64,000 nucleotides of DNA from Nocardia asteroides (GCF_021183625.1 NZ_CP089214.1:682001-746000); one strand, 5' to 3'. Counted from the first letter of the stretch, positions 47,265 to 55,559 are shown. Numbers and translations: made by a program. The notes: generated by a model from the letters alone, not told the origin.

Positions 47265-47950
47265 TGACCGATCCCCGGCTGCTCGACCACGCGGCGCTCG
47301 AGCAGTCGTCGGTGGTGGCGAACAACGCGATGAATCGCGGACGGGGGCTGTCCGGGGTGAACAGCTACACCCGCGACCTCGGCTTCGACCCGTTCGCCCT
47401 GCTCGGCTCGCGGCTGCCCGCCACGGTGAGCTGGATCGACGTGTGCTGCGGTTCGGGTCGAGCGCTACTCGAAGCGGAAGCCCGGTTCGCCGCGGAGTTG
47501 CCGGACGCCGACGTCACGCTGCTCGGCATCGACCTGGTCGGCTACTTCCAGAGTTCACCGCGAACCTCTCGGCTGCGACTCCACACCGCCAGCGCGCACG
47601 ACCGGCACCCCGCACCCCCCGCCGACCTCGTGACCTGCGTACACGGACTGCACTACATCGGCGACAAACTAGCCCTCCTGACCACCATGGCCGGCTGGCT
47701 CACCCCCGGCGGAACCCTCGCCGCCCACTTCGACCCCGGCAGTATCCGGCACCGCGACGGCTCCTCGGCGGCACGCCACGTGCTCGCCGAATTCCGCAGC
47801 GCCGGAATCGACTACGACAACCGCAAACACCTCGTCACCGCGCGCGGCCCGGCTACACCGCACTTCCCGGCAACCTACCTCGGTGCCGACGACAAAGCGG
47901 GCCCCGGCTACACCGGCCAGCCCGCCGTCACCTCGTACTACGACTGGTGA
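47264..47950 (+). CDS. Class I SAM-dependent methyltransferase
   Basis: This is a 228-residue protein. Motif I is IDVCCGSGRAL (near residue 58) and an acidic residue after LLGID ends strand 2. LVTCVHGLHYIGD marks the motif II-III region, with GGTLAAHFD downstream. The substrate cannot be told. It overlaps the GGDEF gene by one base (TGATG) and is translationally coupled to it. Confidence 0.8.
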   Translation: MTDPRLLDHAALEQSSVVANNAMNRGRGLSGVNSYTRDLGFDPFALLGSRLPATVSWIDVCCGSGRALLEAEARFAAELPDADVTLLGIDLVGYFQSSPRTSRLRLHTASAHDRHPAPPADLVTCVHGLHYIGDKLALLTTMAGWLTPGGTLAAHFDPGSIRHRDGSSAARHVLAEFRSAGIDYDNRKHLVTARGPATPHFPATYLGADDKAGPGYTGQPAVTSYYDW

Positions 47951-48051
47951 TCGCGCGGCCCGATCCGTGCGGGCAGCCGTTGCCGCCTTCCGCTTCGGCA
48001 TCCTGGCGGACGGCGGGACCGTCCCGGTCGTCGGTGGACGATACTCGGGGC

Positions 48052-49071
48052 ATGAAGCGACTGCTGCTGACCGGTCCCGGGGCGCTCACCTGGGACGAGA
48101 CCCCGGAACCCGTTCTGACCGAACCGGATCAGGCGTTGGTCCGGCCGATAGCGGTGGCGACCTGCGATATCGATCCGGCGGTCCTGCGCGGCGCCCTCCC
48201 GCTGCCCGGCCCGTACCCGTTCGGGCACGAGGGGGTCGCCGAGGTGGTCGCGGTGGGCGACGAGGTGCGCTCGGTCGCCCCCGGCGATCGGGTGGTCGTG
48301 CCGTTCCAGATCTCCTGCGGCACGTGCGAACCGTGCACCCGGGGCCGCACCGGCAACTGCGCGAGCCACCCACCGCTCTCCACCTTCGGCCTCGGCACGC
48401 TCGGCGGGCTCGGCTGGGGCGGGCTCTGGGCCGACCTCGCGCTGATCCCGCACGCCGACGCCATGCTGGTGCCGCTGCCTGCGGGGATCGACCCCGCCGC
48501 CGTGGCCAGTGCCAGCGACAACATCCCGGACGCGTATCGCGCGGTCGGCCCGCAGCTGGCGGATCGACCGGGTGCGGAGGTGCTGGTGGTCGGCGGCGGC
48601 GCGGCGCCGTCGATCGGGTTGTACGCGGCCGGGCTCGCGGTCGCGCTCGGCTCGGAGCGGGTCGTCTACACCGACAGGTCGCCGGAGCGGCTCGCGATCG
48701 CGGCTGCGCTCGGCGCCGAGGCCGTGGAGGGGGATCCGGGAAAGGAGCTGGGCCGGTTCCCGATCACGGTGGAGGCACGCGGCGGCGGGCAGGCGCTGCG
48801 GGCGGCGATCGAGGCGACCGGGTACGACGGCTGGTGCACCAGCGTCAGCGTGCAGTTCGAGGACGTCGCGCTGCCGGTGTTCGGCATGTACAACCGCTGC
48901 TGCACCTTCCACACCGGCCGCGCGCACGCCCGCCCGGCCATCCCGCTGGTACTCGACCTGGTCGCCGCGGGCCGCTTCGATCCCGCGCTCGTCACCACCG
49001 CCACCGTGCCCTGGGACGGGTCCGCCGAGGCGCTTCTCGACACCCCGCTGAAACTCGTCGCCGTGCGCTGA
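48052..49071 (+). CDS. Zinc-dependent alcohol dehydrogenase (MDR family)
   Basis: This is a 339-residue medium-chain dehydrogenase. Catalytic zinc ligands lie in ATCDID (Cys) and FGHEG (His-Glu). The structural zinc lobe is intact as CGTCEPCTRGRTGNC. The cofactor motif is VVGGGAAPSIGLYA. It would oxidise an alcohol or reduce an aldehyde/ketone with NAD(P). The ATG at 48052 is about 100 bp after the methyltransferase gene and has only a weak ribosome binding site. It is convergent with the next gene. Confidence 0.87.
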   Translation: MKRLLLTGPGALTWDETPEPVLTEPDQALVRPIAVATCDIDPAVLRGALPLPGPYPFGHEGVAEVVAVGDEVRSVAPGDRVVVPFQISCGTCEPCTRGRTGNCASHPPLSTFGLGTLGGLGWGGLWADLALIPHADAMLVPLPAGIDPAAVASASDNIPDAYRAVGPQLADRPGAEVLVVGGGAAPSIGLYAAGLAVALGSERVVYTDRSPERLAIAAALGAEAVEGDPGKELGRFPITVEARGGGQALRAAIEATGYDGWCTSVSVQFEDVALPVFGMYNRCCTFHTGRAHARPAIPLVLDLVAAGRFDPALVTTATVPWDGSAEALLDTPLKLVAVR

Positions 49072-49102
49072 CCGGCTTTCCTCGGCAACACGCGGACCTT
49101 CG

Positions 49103-50161
49103 TCAGCTCGCGAGCCGCTCGAATCGCGCGGTCCGCACCCTGGGTGAGAGCCCCCGCACCTGGAGGAACAGCGCCGCCCGGGCCCGGACCTGCGCGATGC
49201 TGTCGATCACCAGGCTCTGTCCGCCACCGGCGACGAGCGCGGCGGTGGTCGCGCGCACCGCGAGCTGATCGAGTTGCGCCCGCCAGTACGGCTCCGGAAG
49301 CGGCGTCACCGCCGCCTTCTCGACCGCCGACGCCAGGGCCAGCAGCGACGGCTCGTCCGGATGCGCGACCAGCGCGTCCCGCAGCGCCGCCCGCGCCAAT
49401 CCGACCGGCCCGGCGGCCGGATACTTCGCCGCCTCCGGCTTCCTGTGCCGCTCGTTCGGGTGCACGGTGCCGTCGGTGGCGTCCCAGGCGTCGATATCGA
49501 CGACCTCGGTGATGAATTCGTCCGGCAGGAAGTAGCCGTGCAGCCGCAGCGAGACCGTCCGCGATCCCTGCACCGCCGCCAGCCGCAGCGGCTCGGGGGT
49601 GATCCCGGGCTGTGTCAGGTCGCCGACGCCGAACACGTAGGTGTGGTTCGCCTCGTCCACCGCCCCGAGCCAGGCGGTGTCCACCAGCCCCCAGCCGGAG
49701 AGCCAGCGCACGATCCCGTCGATCCGATACCCGCCCGCCACCTCGGTCGCCGTCGTACTCGACCTGCTCGGCCAGTGCCTGATCTGCGCGAACCCCGCGC
49801 CGCCGATCCGCTCCCCCTTCGCCAGCGCGGGCAGCAGCGCGAGCGCCGCCGGCGTCTTCGAGGTGAGGATCTGCCCGATCGGGCCCGCGTGCTGGCTCAG
49901 CCCGAGCGCCGTCGACGGGTCGGTCCCGAACAGCAGATCGTCCGCCGCATTCTGCACCGCCGCGGGCAGCCCGGCACCGCCGTGCTCGACCGGCACCGGC
50001 CACGAGAAGTACCCGACCTCCCGCAGCGCCTCCAGGTGCGAGCGCGGGATCGCGCTCCCGTCCACCTCGACCGCGCGCGGCGCGATCACCCTCGCGACCA
50101 CCTCCGCGAAATCCTTGTACGCGGGATGCTCGGTCGGTGCTGTCAACTGCTCGACGCTCAT
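49103..50161 (-). CDS. Acyl-CoA-dehydrogenase-like flavoprotein
   Basis: This is a 352-residue protein of the acyl-CoA dehydrogenase / DszC-like fold. It has an N-terminal helical domain (HLEALREVGYFSWPVPVEHGGAG), a middle beta domain (GAGFAQIRHW, VAGGYRIDGIVRWLSGW) and a C-terminal helical part with GGGQSLVIDS. The usual C-terminal catalytic Glu motif is not seen, and it is slightly short, which fits flavin-dependent monooxygenase-type or non-dehydrogenase members. Its ATG overlaps the stop of the small rhodanese-like gene (ATGA). Confidence 0.8.
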   Translation of the reverse strand: MSVEQLTAPTEHPAYKDFAEVVARVIAPRAVEVDGSAIPRSHLEALREVGYFSWPVPVEHGGAGLPAAVQNAADDLLFGTDPSTALGLSQHAGPIGQILTSKTPAALALLPALAKGERIGGAGFAQIRHWPSRSSTTATEVAGGYRIDGIVRWLSGWGLVDTAWLGAVDEANHTYVFGVGDLTQPGITPEPLRLAAVQGSRTVSLRLHGYFLPDEFITEVVDIDAWDATDGTVHPNERHRKPEAAKYPAAGPVGLARAALRDALVAHPDEPSLLALASAVEKAAVTPLPEPYWRAQLDQLAVRATTAALVAGGGQSLVIDSIAQVRARAALFLQVRGLSPRVRTARFERLAS

Positions 50162-50340
50162 CGTTGCTTTCCTCTCATTCCGGCTGCACGGGCCAGCGAC
50201 ACCGGAACGGCGCCGGGCAACCGCCGCTCGTCGGCCTCGCCCTCCCGCCGGATCGCGAGGATCACCCCCGGCCGTTCGGCCTCGAGTTCCGCACGCACCT
50301 GCTCGGCGCTGATCACGACATCACCGGTCCCGACAGCCAT
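50158..50340 (-). CDS. Very short rhodanese-like protein, probably truncated
   Basis: This is a 60-residue frame with AAGGGG 8 bp before ATG 50340. VVISAEQVRAELEAERPGVILAIRRE...RLPGAVPVSLA matches the first third of a rhodanese (strand, Asp-Arg-like turn, then the H-I-P-G-A motif), but the active-site Cys loop is missing. The ribosome binding site and the ATGA overlap with the flavoprotein gene suggest it is still expressed in that operon. It may be a remnant or a leader for translation of the next gene. Confidence 0.55.
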   Translation of the reverse strand: MAVGTGDVVISAEQVRAELEAERPGVILAIRREGEADERRLPGAVPVSLARAAGMRGKQR

Positions 50341-50457
50341 GCGATTCCCCTTCCGGGTGACAGCGCGGGCCACCGCCTCGCGTGAAAGCCACGGTAGGCT
50401 TTCGCGCTCCGCTGATCACGAGTTGTGTTCGGCGCGAATCGAACCCGGAGGAGTTGG

Positions 50458-50650
50458 ATGCGGGAAGTTCGGATCGACTGTGTAGTAATCGCCGCCCGAG
50501 ATCCCGCCCGCCTCGCCGAGTTCTGGAGTGCGCTCCTCGGCCGCGCTACCCCGGTCGACCGGGGTCGGGTGATCACCGGTTGGGCCGTGCTCGCCGATCC
50601 GGAGGGCACGAGGCAGCGCATCGTCAACCCTCTCCGTCCCGTTCAGGCTC
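50458..50650 (+). pseudogene. Truncated glyoxalase/VOC-domain protein
   Basis: A good GGAGG lies 5 bp before the ATG. The first 50 or so residues (DCVVIAARDPARLAEFWSALLG, then GWAVLADPEG) match the start of Glyoxalase-like (VOC) domains. Homology then stops near RIVNPLRP. The frame runs on to 50832 only as antisense of the neighbouring nucleotidyltransferase remnant. The missing part is about half of the domain. The join point is approximate. Confidence 0.6.
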
Positions 50651-50657
50651 AACACCG

Positions 50658-51246
50658 CTACCCGCCGCAATCGTCCGCCCAGGGATGGCCGGGGTGCACC
50701 CGAGACAGCCAATCGGACAGCCGCGTTCGCCGTGCTTCGTTCAGTGCGGGAAGAGCGCGGAGAAAGTCCGCCTCGTCTTTCGCTCGCCGGTATTTCGCCT
50801 TGAACAGGAGCACGACCTCGGGGATCACGTAGGGAATGCCGTCGACGGTCCGCAATATCAGCTCGTCGTAGGGCAGGGTGATCGAGCCGTCGCGGCGGCA
50901 CACCCAGCGATCGCCGTCCTGCGGCTCGCGGAACACGTCGAGGTGATAGCGCCCGGTCGCCGGGTCGCGCAGCCAGGTCTGATGGTGGTTGTCCGCCGCA
51001 TCGGGGAAGGTCCAGACCTGCCCGTCGCCGACGACGTCCCATATGTACCCGGGAAACGCACCGACGATCTCGCCGAATCGATCGCGGGGAACGCCGATTT
51101 CGAGATCGGAGTGCTCCCGCCCGAGGCCACCGAGGAAAAGGTCGAGCGCCCACCCGGCCGCGACGTACCAGCACGGCGACCTCGGCGGGCGTCCAGGCCC
51201 GCCAGAGCCGGTCGCATTCCTCCGCGGACAGCGGGCGTCCGGCCAT
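50658..51246 (-). pseudogene. Frameshifted nucleotidyltransferase (ANT(2'')-like)
   Basis: The first 26 codons from ATG 51246 (AGRPLSAEECDRLWRAWTPAEVAVL) are in one frame. The rest continues in another: GWALDLFLGGLGREHSDLEIG, HHQTWLRDPATG, FREPQDGDRWVCRRDG, IPEVVLLFKAKYRRAKDEADF and VHPGHPW. Together they match aminoglycoside-2''-adenylyltransferase-like proteins, with the catalytic DLEIG acidic pair. Around 51168-51160 the frames switch and about five residues expected before GWALDLF are missing. The second frame has no start codon before GTG near 50936. It is therefore inactive unless a sequencing error is involved. Confidence 0.7.
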
Positions 51247-51551
51247 GGGTGGCCTCCCTACGTCGAATCTGACGAGATGAACTCCGATACAACGTATTCC
51301 ATCCGAGGCCGAGTGCCCCGTGTCGCGACCAGCGGTAACTCGCACCCACTGCGGAAGAACTGCGACTTGCACCGGGATTGCTGACCGGGGGCGCGCCCGC
51401 GCGCCCCCGGGACAGCGCCGGACAGATCACTTTCCACACATAAGGGCGATATGTCCAGTAAGGACGACACTCCGCCCGTTCCACTGGCACCCGGACGAGC
51501 GCAATGAGAGCATTCCGATAACCGTGCGCCCGCCGATAGCCAGGAGCAACC
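51247..51551. other. 305-bp intergenic region
   Basis: No gene is seen. It holds the strong hairpin listed separately at 51385-51410 and the AGGAG of the membrane protein gene just before 51552. Confidence 0.5.
51385..51410. terminator. Strong GC-rich hairpin
   Basis: CCGGGGGCGCG and CGCGCCCCCGG form a perfect 11-bp stem with a CCCG loop. No intact gene ends next to it on either strand, so it may be the terminator of a lost gene or a barrier before the 51552 operon. Confidence 0.45.
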
Positions 51552-51947
51552 ATGACCGTCGCCGAACCACCGCGTCCGCAACGCGGCAGCACCGCCGCCG
51601 AGCGCGGGCCGGACGTCAGCGCCGCCCAGCAGGCGGTGGTGGACGAGCGCAGCTGGGCCGGCAGGGCCGCGGCGGCGGCGAACCCGAAGTTCCTGCTCTC
51701 CCAGGCCGAGGGGTATCCGGTCGGGATCAAGCAGTTCCTGCAGTTCTGCCTGATCCTGGTCTACCCGGCGTGGCTGTTCGTGCTGGTGCTGTTCTGGCCG
51801 CTGTGGGCGGTCGGGAAGCTCTTCGAGGGCATCCTCTACGTGCTGTTCTGGCCGGTGCGGGCGATGCACAGGCGGAACAATCCGGAGGAGTACGCCGCGT
51901 TCCAGGCCGAGCTGGCGGCGCGCAAGGCGGCCGGTGGGCAGCGATGA
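51552..51947 (+). CDS. Small membrane protein of unknown function
   Basis: This is a 131-residue protein with AGGAG 6 bp before its ATG. The N-terminal 45 residues are polar (PQRGSTAAERGPD), followed by a short amphipathic part and one or two hydrophobic helices (about 62-100: FCLILVYPAWLFVLVLFWPLW and ILYVLFWPVR) rich in Trp/Phe, then a charged C-terminus. It overlaps the Spo0M-like gene (ATGA), so the two probably work together, perhaps as a membrane anchor and partner. Confidence 0.75.
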   Translation: MTVAEPPRPQRGSTAAERGPDVSAAQQAVVDERSWAGRAAAAANPKFLLSQAEGYPVGIKQFLQFCLILVYPAWLFVLVLFWPLWAVGKLFEGILYVLFWPVRAMHRRNNPEEYAAFQAELAARKAAGGQR

Positions 51948-52873
51948 TGGGGCTGTTCAGCCGCAGGAAGGGCGCGAGCATCACCCTTGCCCCGGACGGC
52001 CCGTACCGTGCCACGGACACCATCACCGCGACGGTCACCGTGGACGCGGCGCTGGACAAGGTGTCGGCGGCCTCGGTGCAGCTCGGCTATCGCAACGGCT
52101 TCCGGTACCGGTGGGCCGGGCGAGCGGATGCCGCGCTCAACCACGACAACGACTCGCTGCTCCTGATGGGGCAGGTCGGCACCGACTACGGCTCGGAGAA
52201 GGACACCGAGGAGTGGGTGCCGGTCCTGGCCGAGCAGCTGCCGGTGGTCGAGGGCATCCTGGCCGCCGGGCAGCATCGGGTGCAACTCCGGCTGCCGTCG
52301 TGGTCGCCGGGCTCGTCGAAGGACGTGGTCCGCTGGGAGATCCGGCTCGCGGTCGAGCGCTCGGGCCGGGATCTGGAGACCGCGGTGCCGCTGACCGTGC
52401 TGATCGGCCCCCCTGACCCGCTGCCCGCATCGGCCGAGCTGCCGCTGATCCAGAAGACCAGGGCGCTGGCGAGCACCCTCGACTTCGAGATCGTCACCGA
52501 ACGGGGTGCGTACCGGCGCGGTGACGAGGTGCGCGGGGTGGTCGCGGTGACCGCGCCGGAGACGCCGGACCGCACCGCGTCGATCGCGGGCTGGTTCCAG
52601 CGCATTCAGGAATCGCATCCGGTGGAGAAGACTCCGGGCAGTGCTACCGATTCCTACGTGCGGCCGATGACGACCTTCGCCAAGGAAGTCCGCTTCATCG
52701 GGGGGCAGCGCCAGGAATTCCCCTTCGCCATGACCCTGCCGAAGGATGTCGACCCGACCACCGAGGCGGTGCATTCCTCGATCGATTGGTTCGTGCAGAT
52801 CAAAGTCGAGTTCTCCGGAGCCACCGGGGCGATCGAGCGGGCCGAGCGCGGGATCGTGGTCTACACGGGATAG
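51944..52873 (+). CDS. Spo0M / arrestin-like protein
   Basis: This is a 309-residue all-beta protein with two arrestin-like sandwich domains. The first (about 1-150) starts GLFSRRKGASITLAPDGPYRATDTI; the second (about 165-309) has FEIVTERGAYRRGDEVRGVV and a late SIDWFVQIKVEF. This layout is typical of SpoOM-type sporulation-control proteins, which in non-sporulating actinobacteria have no settled role. Its start overlaps the membrane-protein stop. It converges on the RibB-like gene with a 4-bp gap. Confidence 0.75.
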   Translation: MMGLFSRRKGASITLAPDGPYRATDTITATVTVDAALDKVSAASVQLGYRNGFRYRWAGRADAALNHDNDSLLLMGQVGTDYGSEKDTEEWVPVLAEQLPVVEGILAAGQHRVQLRLPSWSPGSSKDVVRWEIRLAVERSGRDLETAVPLTVLIGPPDPLPASAELPLIQKTRALASTLDFEIVTERGAYRRGDEVRGVVAVTAPETPDRTASIAGWFQRIQESHPVEKTPGSATDSYVRPMTTFAKEVRFIGGQRQEFPFAMTLPKDVDPTTEAVHSSIDWFVQIKVEFSGATGAIERAERGIVVYTG

Positions 52874-52877
52874 CCGC

Positions 52878-53444
52878 TCACGGCGCCAGCACGAGCAGCC
52901 CGTGCTGCTCGGCGAAGGCGCGGCAGTCGGCGGCGTCCGCCAGCAATGCCGGGTGCCCGGGTGAGACGAGCGCGGCGAAGGCGGCGATCGGGCGGGCACC
53001 GGCATCGGCTGCCAGCTCGACGACGAGATCGGCGAGCGCGCCGGTGCCGTGGGCGCGGACCGGGGCGACGTGGCCGGGGCGGGTGAAATCGGCGGGGCCG
53101 GTCGCCGGGTCGGCCATGGCGCGGATGGTGCGGGCGCGGTCCGCGGCGGAGATGCCGGTGGTGATGCCGTCGACGGCGTCCAGGGTGACGGTGTGATCGC
53201 GGGCGGTGCCCGCCGCGCCGGGCAGGCTCCACATCGACGGCAGATGCAGCCGGGCGCAGTCGGCGTCGCCGAGCGCGACCTCCACGAAACCCGACGTGTG
53301 GCGGATCAGGAAGGCAAGGGCAGCGGTGGTGGCGTGCTCGGCGGCGAGCACCAGGTGCCCCTCGCCGGTGTGCGGGTCGAGCAGCACGACGGTGTGGCCG
53401 GAGGCGAGCTCGGCGCCGGGGCGAACGGCGGTGATCGCGGTCAT
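52878..53444 (-). CDS. RibB-like protein (DHBP synthase paralogue) with altered active site
   Basis: This is a 188-residue protein with the RibB fold: AAEHAT, RHTSG, LPSM, TVTLDAVDGITTGISAADRARTIR and RPGHVAPVRA are all recognisable. Riboflavin RibB makes 3,4-dihydroxy-2-butanone 4-phosphate. Here the acidic REDEG-type loop reads HTGEG, and the GHTEA segment with the catalytic Glu is replaced by GALAD. The C-terminus is shortened. It is therefore probably not a working DHBP synthase and may do a different reaction. It ends the large acyl-CoA operon, 14 bp after an enoyl-CoA hydratase gene. Confidence 0.8.
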   Translation of the reverse strand: MTAITAVRPGAELASGHTVVLLDPHTGEGHLVLAAEHATTAALAFLIRHTSGFVEVALGDADCARLHLPSMWSLPGAAGTARDHTVTLDAVDGITTGISAADRARTIRAMADPATGPADFTRPGHVAPVRAHGTGALADLVVELAADAGARPIAAFAALVSPGHPALLADAADCRAFAEQHGLLVLAP

Positions 53445-53458
53445 GTCGGGGGTCCTGT

Positions 53459-54232
53459 TCAGGCGGGTCGATGGAAAAGCGCGGGACGTTTGGCGGCGAA
53501 GGCGGTGACGGCCTGCCGGAAGTCGGGGCCGCCCGCGAGGGCGAGCTGGCCTTCCCGTTCGCGGGCGAAAGCGGCCTCCAGGTGCGGGAGGGTGGCGGCG
53601 TGCACGGCGTGTTTGGTGCGCGCGAAGGCGTCGAGCGAGCTGTCACGCAGGGTGGCGACGACGGCGGCGAACTCGGCGTCGAAGGTGTCGACGGCGAAGG
53701 CGGCGGCGATGAGGCCGTGGCGTTCGGCCTCGTGCGCGCCGATCTTCGCGCCGAGCGCGAACAGGCGCATGGCGACGGTGCGGCCCGCCGCCGCGGCGAC
53801 CAGGGCGGTGGCGCCGCCGTCGGGCATGAGGCCGACCGCGGTGAAGGGGGTGCGCAGGTAGCTGTCGGCGCGGGCGACGGCGATATCGGCGGCCAGTGCG
53901 AGGGAGACGCCGACGCCGATGGCCGGGCCGCGGAGTTCGGCGACCACCGGACGCGGGGCCGCGCGGATGGCGGTGACGAGGCCGGTGGCGGCGTCGAGGG
54001 TGCGGGCGGTGGCGTCGGTGTCGAAGGGGTCGTCGGCGCCGAGGTCGCCGCCGGAGCAGAAGGTCCGGCCTTCGCCGGCGAGGACGATGACGCGCACCGC
54101 CGGGTCCGCAGCGGCCGCTTCGACGGCTTCACGCAGCAGAATCAACGTCTTCGCGTCGACGGCGTTGCGGCGGTCGGGGCGGTCGAGTGCGATGCGGCGG
54201 ACAGCGTTCTCTTTGGTCACCCGGATGGTCAC
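53459..54232 (-). CDS. Enoyl-CoA hydratase/isomerase family protein
   Basis: This is a 257-residue crotonase. RRNAVDAKTL, GRTFCSGGDLGA, AIGVGVSLALAADI (oxyanion hole) and GLMPDGGAT are visible. An Asp takes the place of the second catalytic Glu, as in several isomerase-like members. GTG 54232 overlaps the hydrolase stop by 4 bp. It acts on enoyl-CoA esters in the operon's pathway. Confidence 0.88.
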   Translation of the reverse strand: MTIRVTKENAVRRIALDRPDRRNAVDAKTLILLREAVEAAAADPAVRVIVLAGEGRTFCSGGDLGADDPFDTDATARTLDAATGLVTAIRAAPRPVVAELRGPAIGVGVSLALAADIAVARADSYLRTPFTAVGLMPDGGATALVAAAAGRTVAMRLFALGAKIGAHEAERHGLIAAAFAVDTFDAEFAAVVATLRDSSLDAFARTKHAVHAATLPHLEAAFAREREGQLALAGGPDFRQAVTAFAAKRPALFHRPA

Positions 54233-55092
54233 GGCAGGGCTCCGTTCACGAAGTCGGTCATCTCGGCCAGGGCCCGGCGGGCCTGGGGCAGGCCGGCGAA
54301 GAGGGTCCAGGCGTGGCAGGCATCGGGGCGGATCGAGAGCGCGCCCCGGTTGCCCCCGGCGCGGGCGGTGGCGTGCATGCGGACGGCGTCGTCGCGCAGG
54401 GCCTCGCGGTCGCCGGCCAGGAACAGGATCGGGGGCAGGTCGTGGAAGGCGCCGAAGAGCGGGGAGACGCGGGGGTCGCGGGGGTCGTGGCCCCGGAGGT
54501 AGCTCGCGGCGAGGCCGCGCAGGGCTCGGGCGCTGATGACCGGGTCGGTGGCGGCGTTGGTGGTGAAGCTGTCGCCGGAGGCGGTGAAGTCGGCCAGGGG
54601 GGAGACGGCGATGACGGCGCTCGGCACGGCAGCGCCGCGGTCGCGGGCGGCGACGGTGGCGGCGAGGACCAGGCCGCCGCCCGCCGAGTCCCCGCCCGCG
54701 ATCAGGTTGTCGCCGGAGCTCAGGGCGGTGAGGACGGCGGTGGCGTCGTCGAAGGCGGCCGGGAAGGGGTGCTCCGGGGCCAGCCGGTAGTCCGGGAGGA
54801 GTACCTGGGCGTCGAGCGCGGCGGAGAGGGTCGCGGCGGCGGCGCGGTAGCCGTGCGGACTGCCCATGACGTAGCCGCCGCCGTGGAACCAGACCAGGGT
54901 CCGGGTGCCGGTGCCGACCCGCAGGCACGGCACGGCGGCGACGGTGTCGCTCGTGACCGGGACATCCGGTGGCACGGGGGTTTCGGACATCATGGCGTCG
55001 AGGTTGCGCCGGAGCTGGTCCAGGGGAAGGCGTCCGTCGCCGAAGACCGAGGTCCAGGCGGTTTCGGCTTCCTCGAGGGTGGTCGGCGTCAT
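54229..55092 (-). CDS. Alpha/beta hydrolase, hormone-sensitive-lipase family
   Basis: This is a 287-residue esterase with the HSL oxyanion motif HGGGYVMGS (near 70), the nucleophile motif GDSAGGG (near 135), an acidic residue in AGDREAL and a late HAW His. It would hydrolyse an ester or lactone, which fits a catabolic operon where a ring-opening or ester-cleaving step is needed. It overlaps genes on both sides by 4 bp. Confidence 0.88.
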   Translation of the reverse strand: MTPTTLEEAETAWTSVFGDGRLPLDQLRRNLDAMMSETPVPPDVPVTSDTVAAVPCLRVGTGTRTLVWFHGGGYVMGSPHGYRAAAATLSAALDAQVLLPDYRLAPEHPFPAAFDDATAVLTALSSGDNLIAGGDSAGGGLVLAATVAARDRGAAVPSAVIAVSPLADFTASGDSFTTNAATDPVISARALRGLAASYLRGHDPRDPRVSPLFGAFHDLPPILFLAGDREALRDDAVRMHATARAGGNRGALSIRPDACHAWTLFAGLPQARRALAEMTDFVNGALP

Positions 55093-55559
55093 CGGGGGTC
55101 TCCGGTCGGGGCGAAGGCGCCACGGAGGGCGCCGGTGATCTGGTCGGCGACGTCGTCGGCGGTGAAGGCGGCGACGGCGGCCGCGATGGTGGCGGTGTCC
55201 GCGTGGCTCGACGCGGGGGCGACAGCGGTGCCGGAAGTGCTGGGGCTACGGTCCGGGTCGTATGCCACCGCGAGCACGTCGGCGATCTCCGCGCGCCGCT
55301 CGCGCAGCGCCGCCACCGTCGGCGGCAGCTCGGCGCTCGGCAACCCCACCTCCCGGGCCAGCTGCTCGGTGCGAGCACACACCGCACCGAGCCGGGCACC
55401 GTCCCACCCCACTCGCCCGACGAGATTCCCGAGCACCTCCAGCACGGCGCCGAGCTCGAGCCGGGCCGGTCCGTCCGGCACCTCGGGCAGCACCCGGTTC
55501 GTCAGAGCCTCGACGACGCTGCCGAGCACCTGCGCGGGATCACTGCTGTATCCGGTCAT
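55089..55559 (-). CDS. Unknown protein following the APH-like gene
   Basis: This is a 156-residue mostly helical protein without signal peptide or membrane segments. GPARLELGAVLEVLGNLVGRVGW and ALRERRAEIADVLAVAY look like helices, and a Pro/Ser/Thr-rich hinge precedes a short C-terminal helical part (FTADDVADQITGALRGAF). I do not recognise a family. It overlaps the esterase start by 4 bp and starts 1 bp after the phosphotransferase gene, so it probably works with that kinase-like protein. Confidence 0.75.
   Translation of the reverse strand: MTGYSSDPAQVLGSVVEALTNRVLPEVPDGPARLELGAVLEVLGNLVGRVGWDGARLGAVCARTEQLAREVGLPSAELPPTVAALRERRAEIADVLAVAYDPDRSPSTSGTAVAPASSHADTATIAAAVAAFTADDVADQITGALRGAFAPTGDPR

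Noticed and set aside
51258..51869. 203-codon minus-strand frame
   Set aside because: It overlaps the membrane protein gene, which has a clear AGGAG and hydrophobic helices; this frame has no domain.
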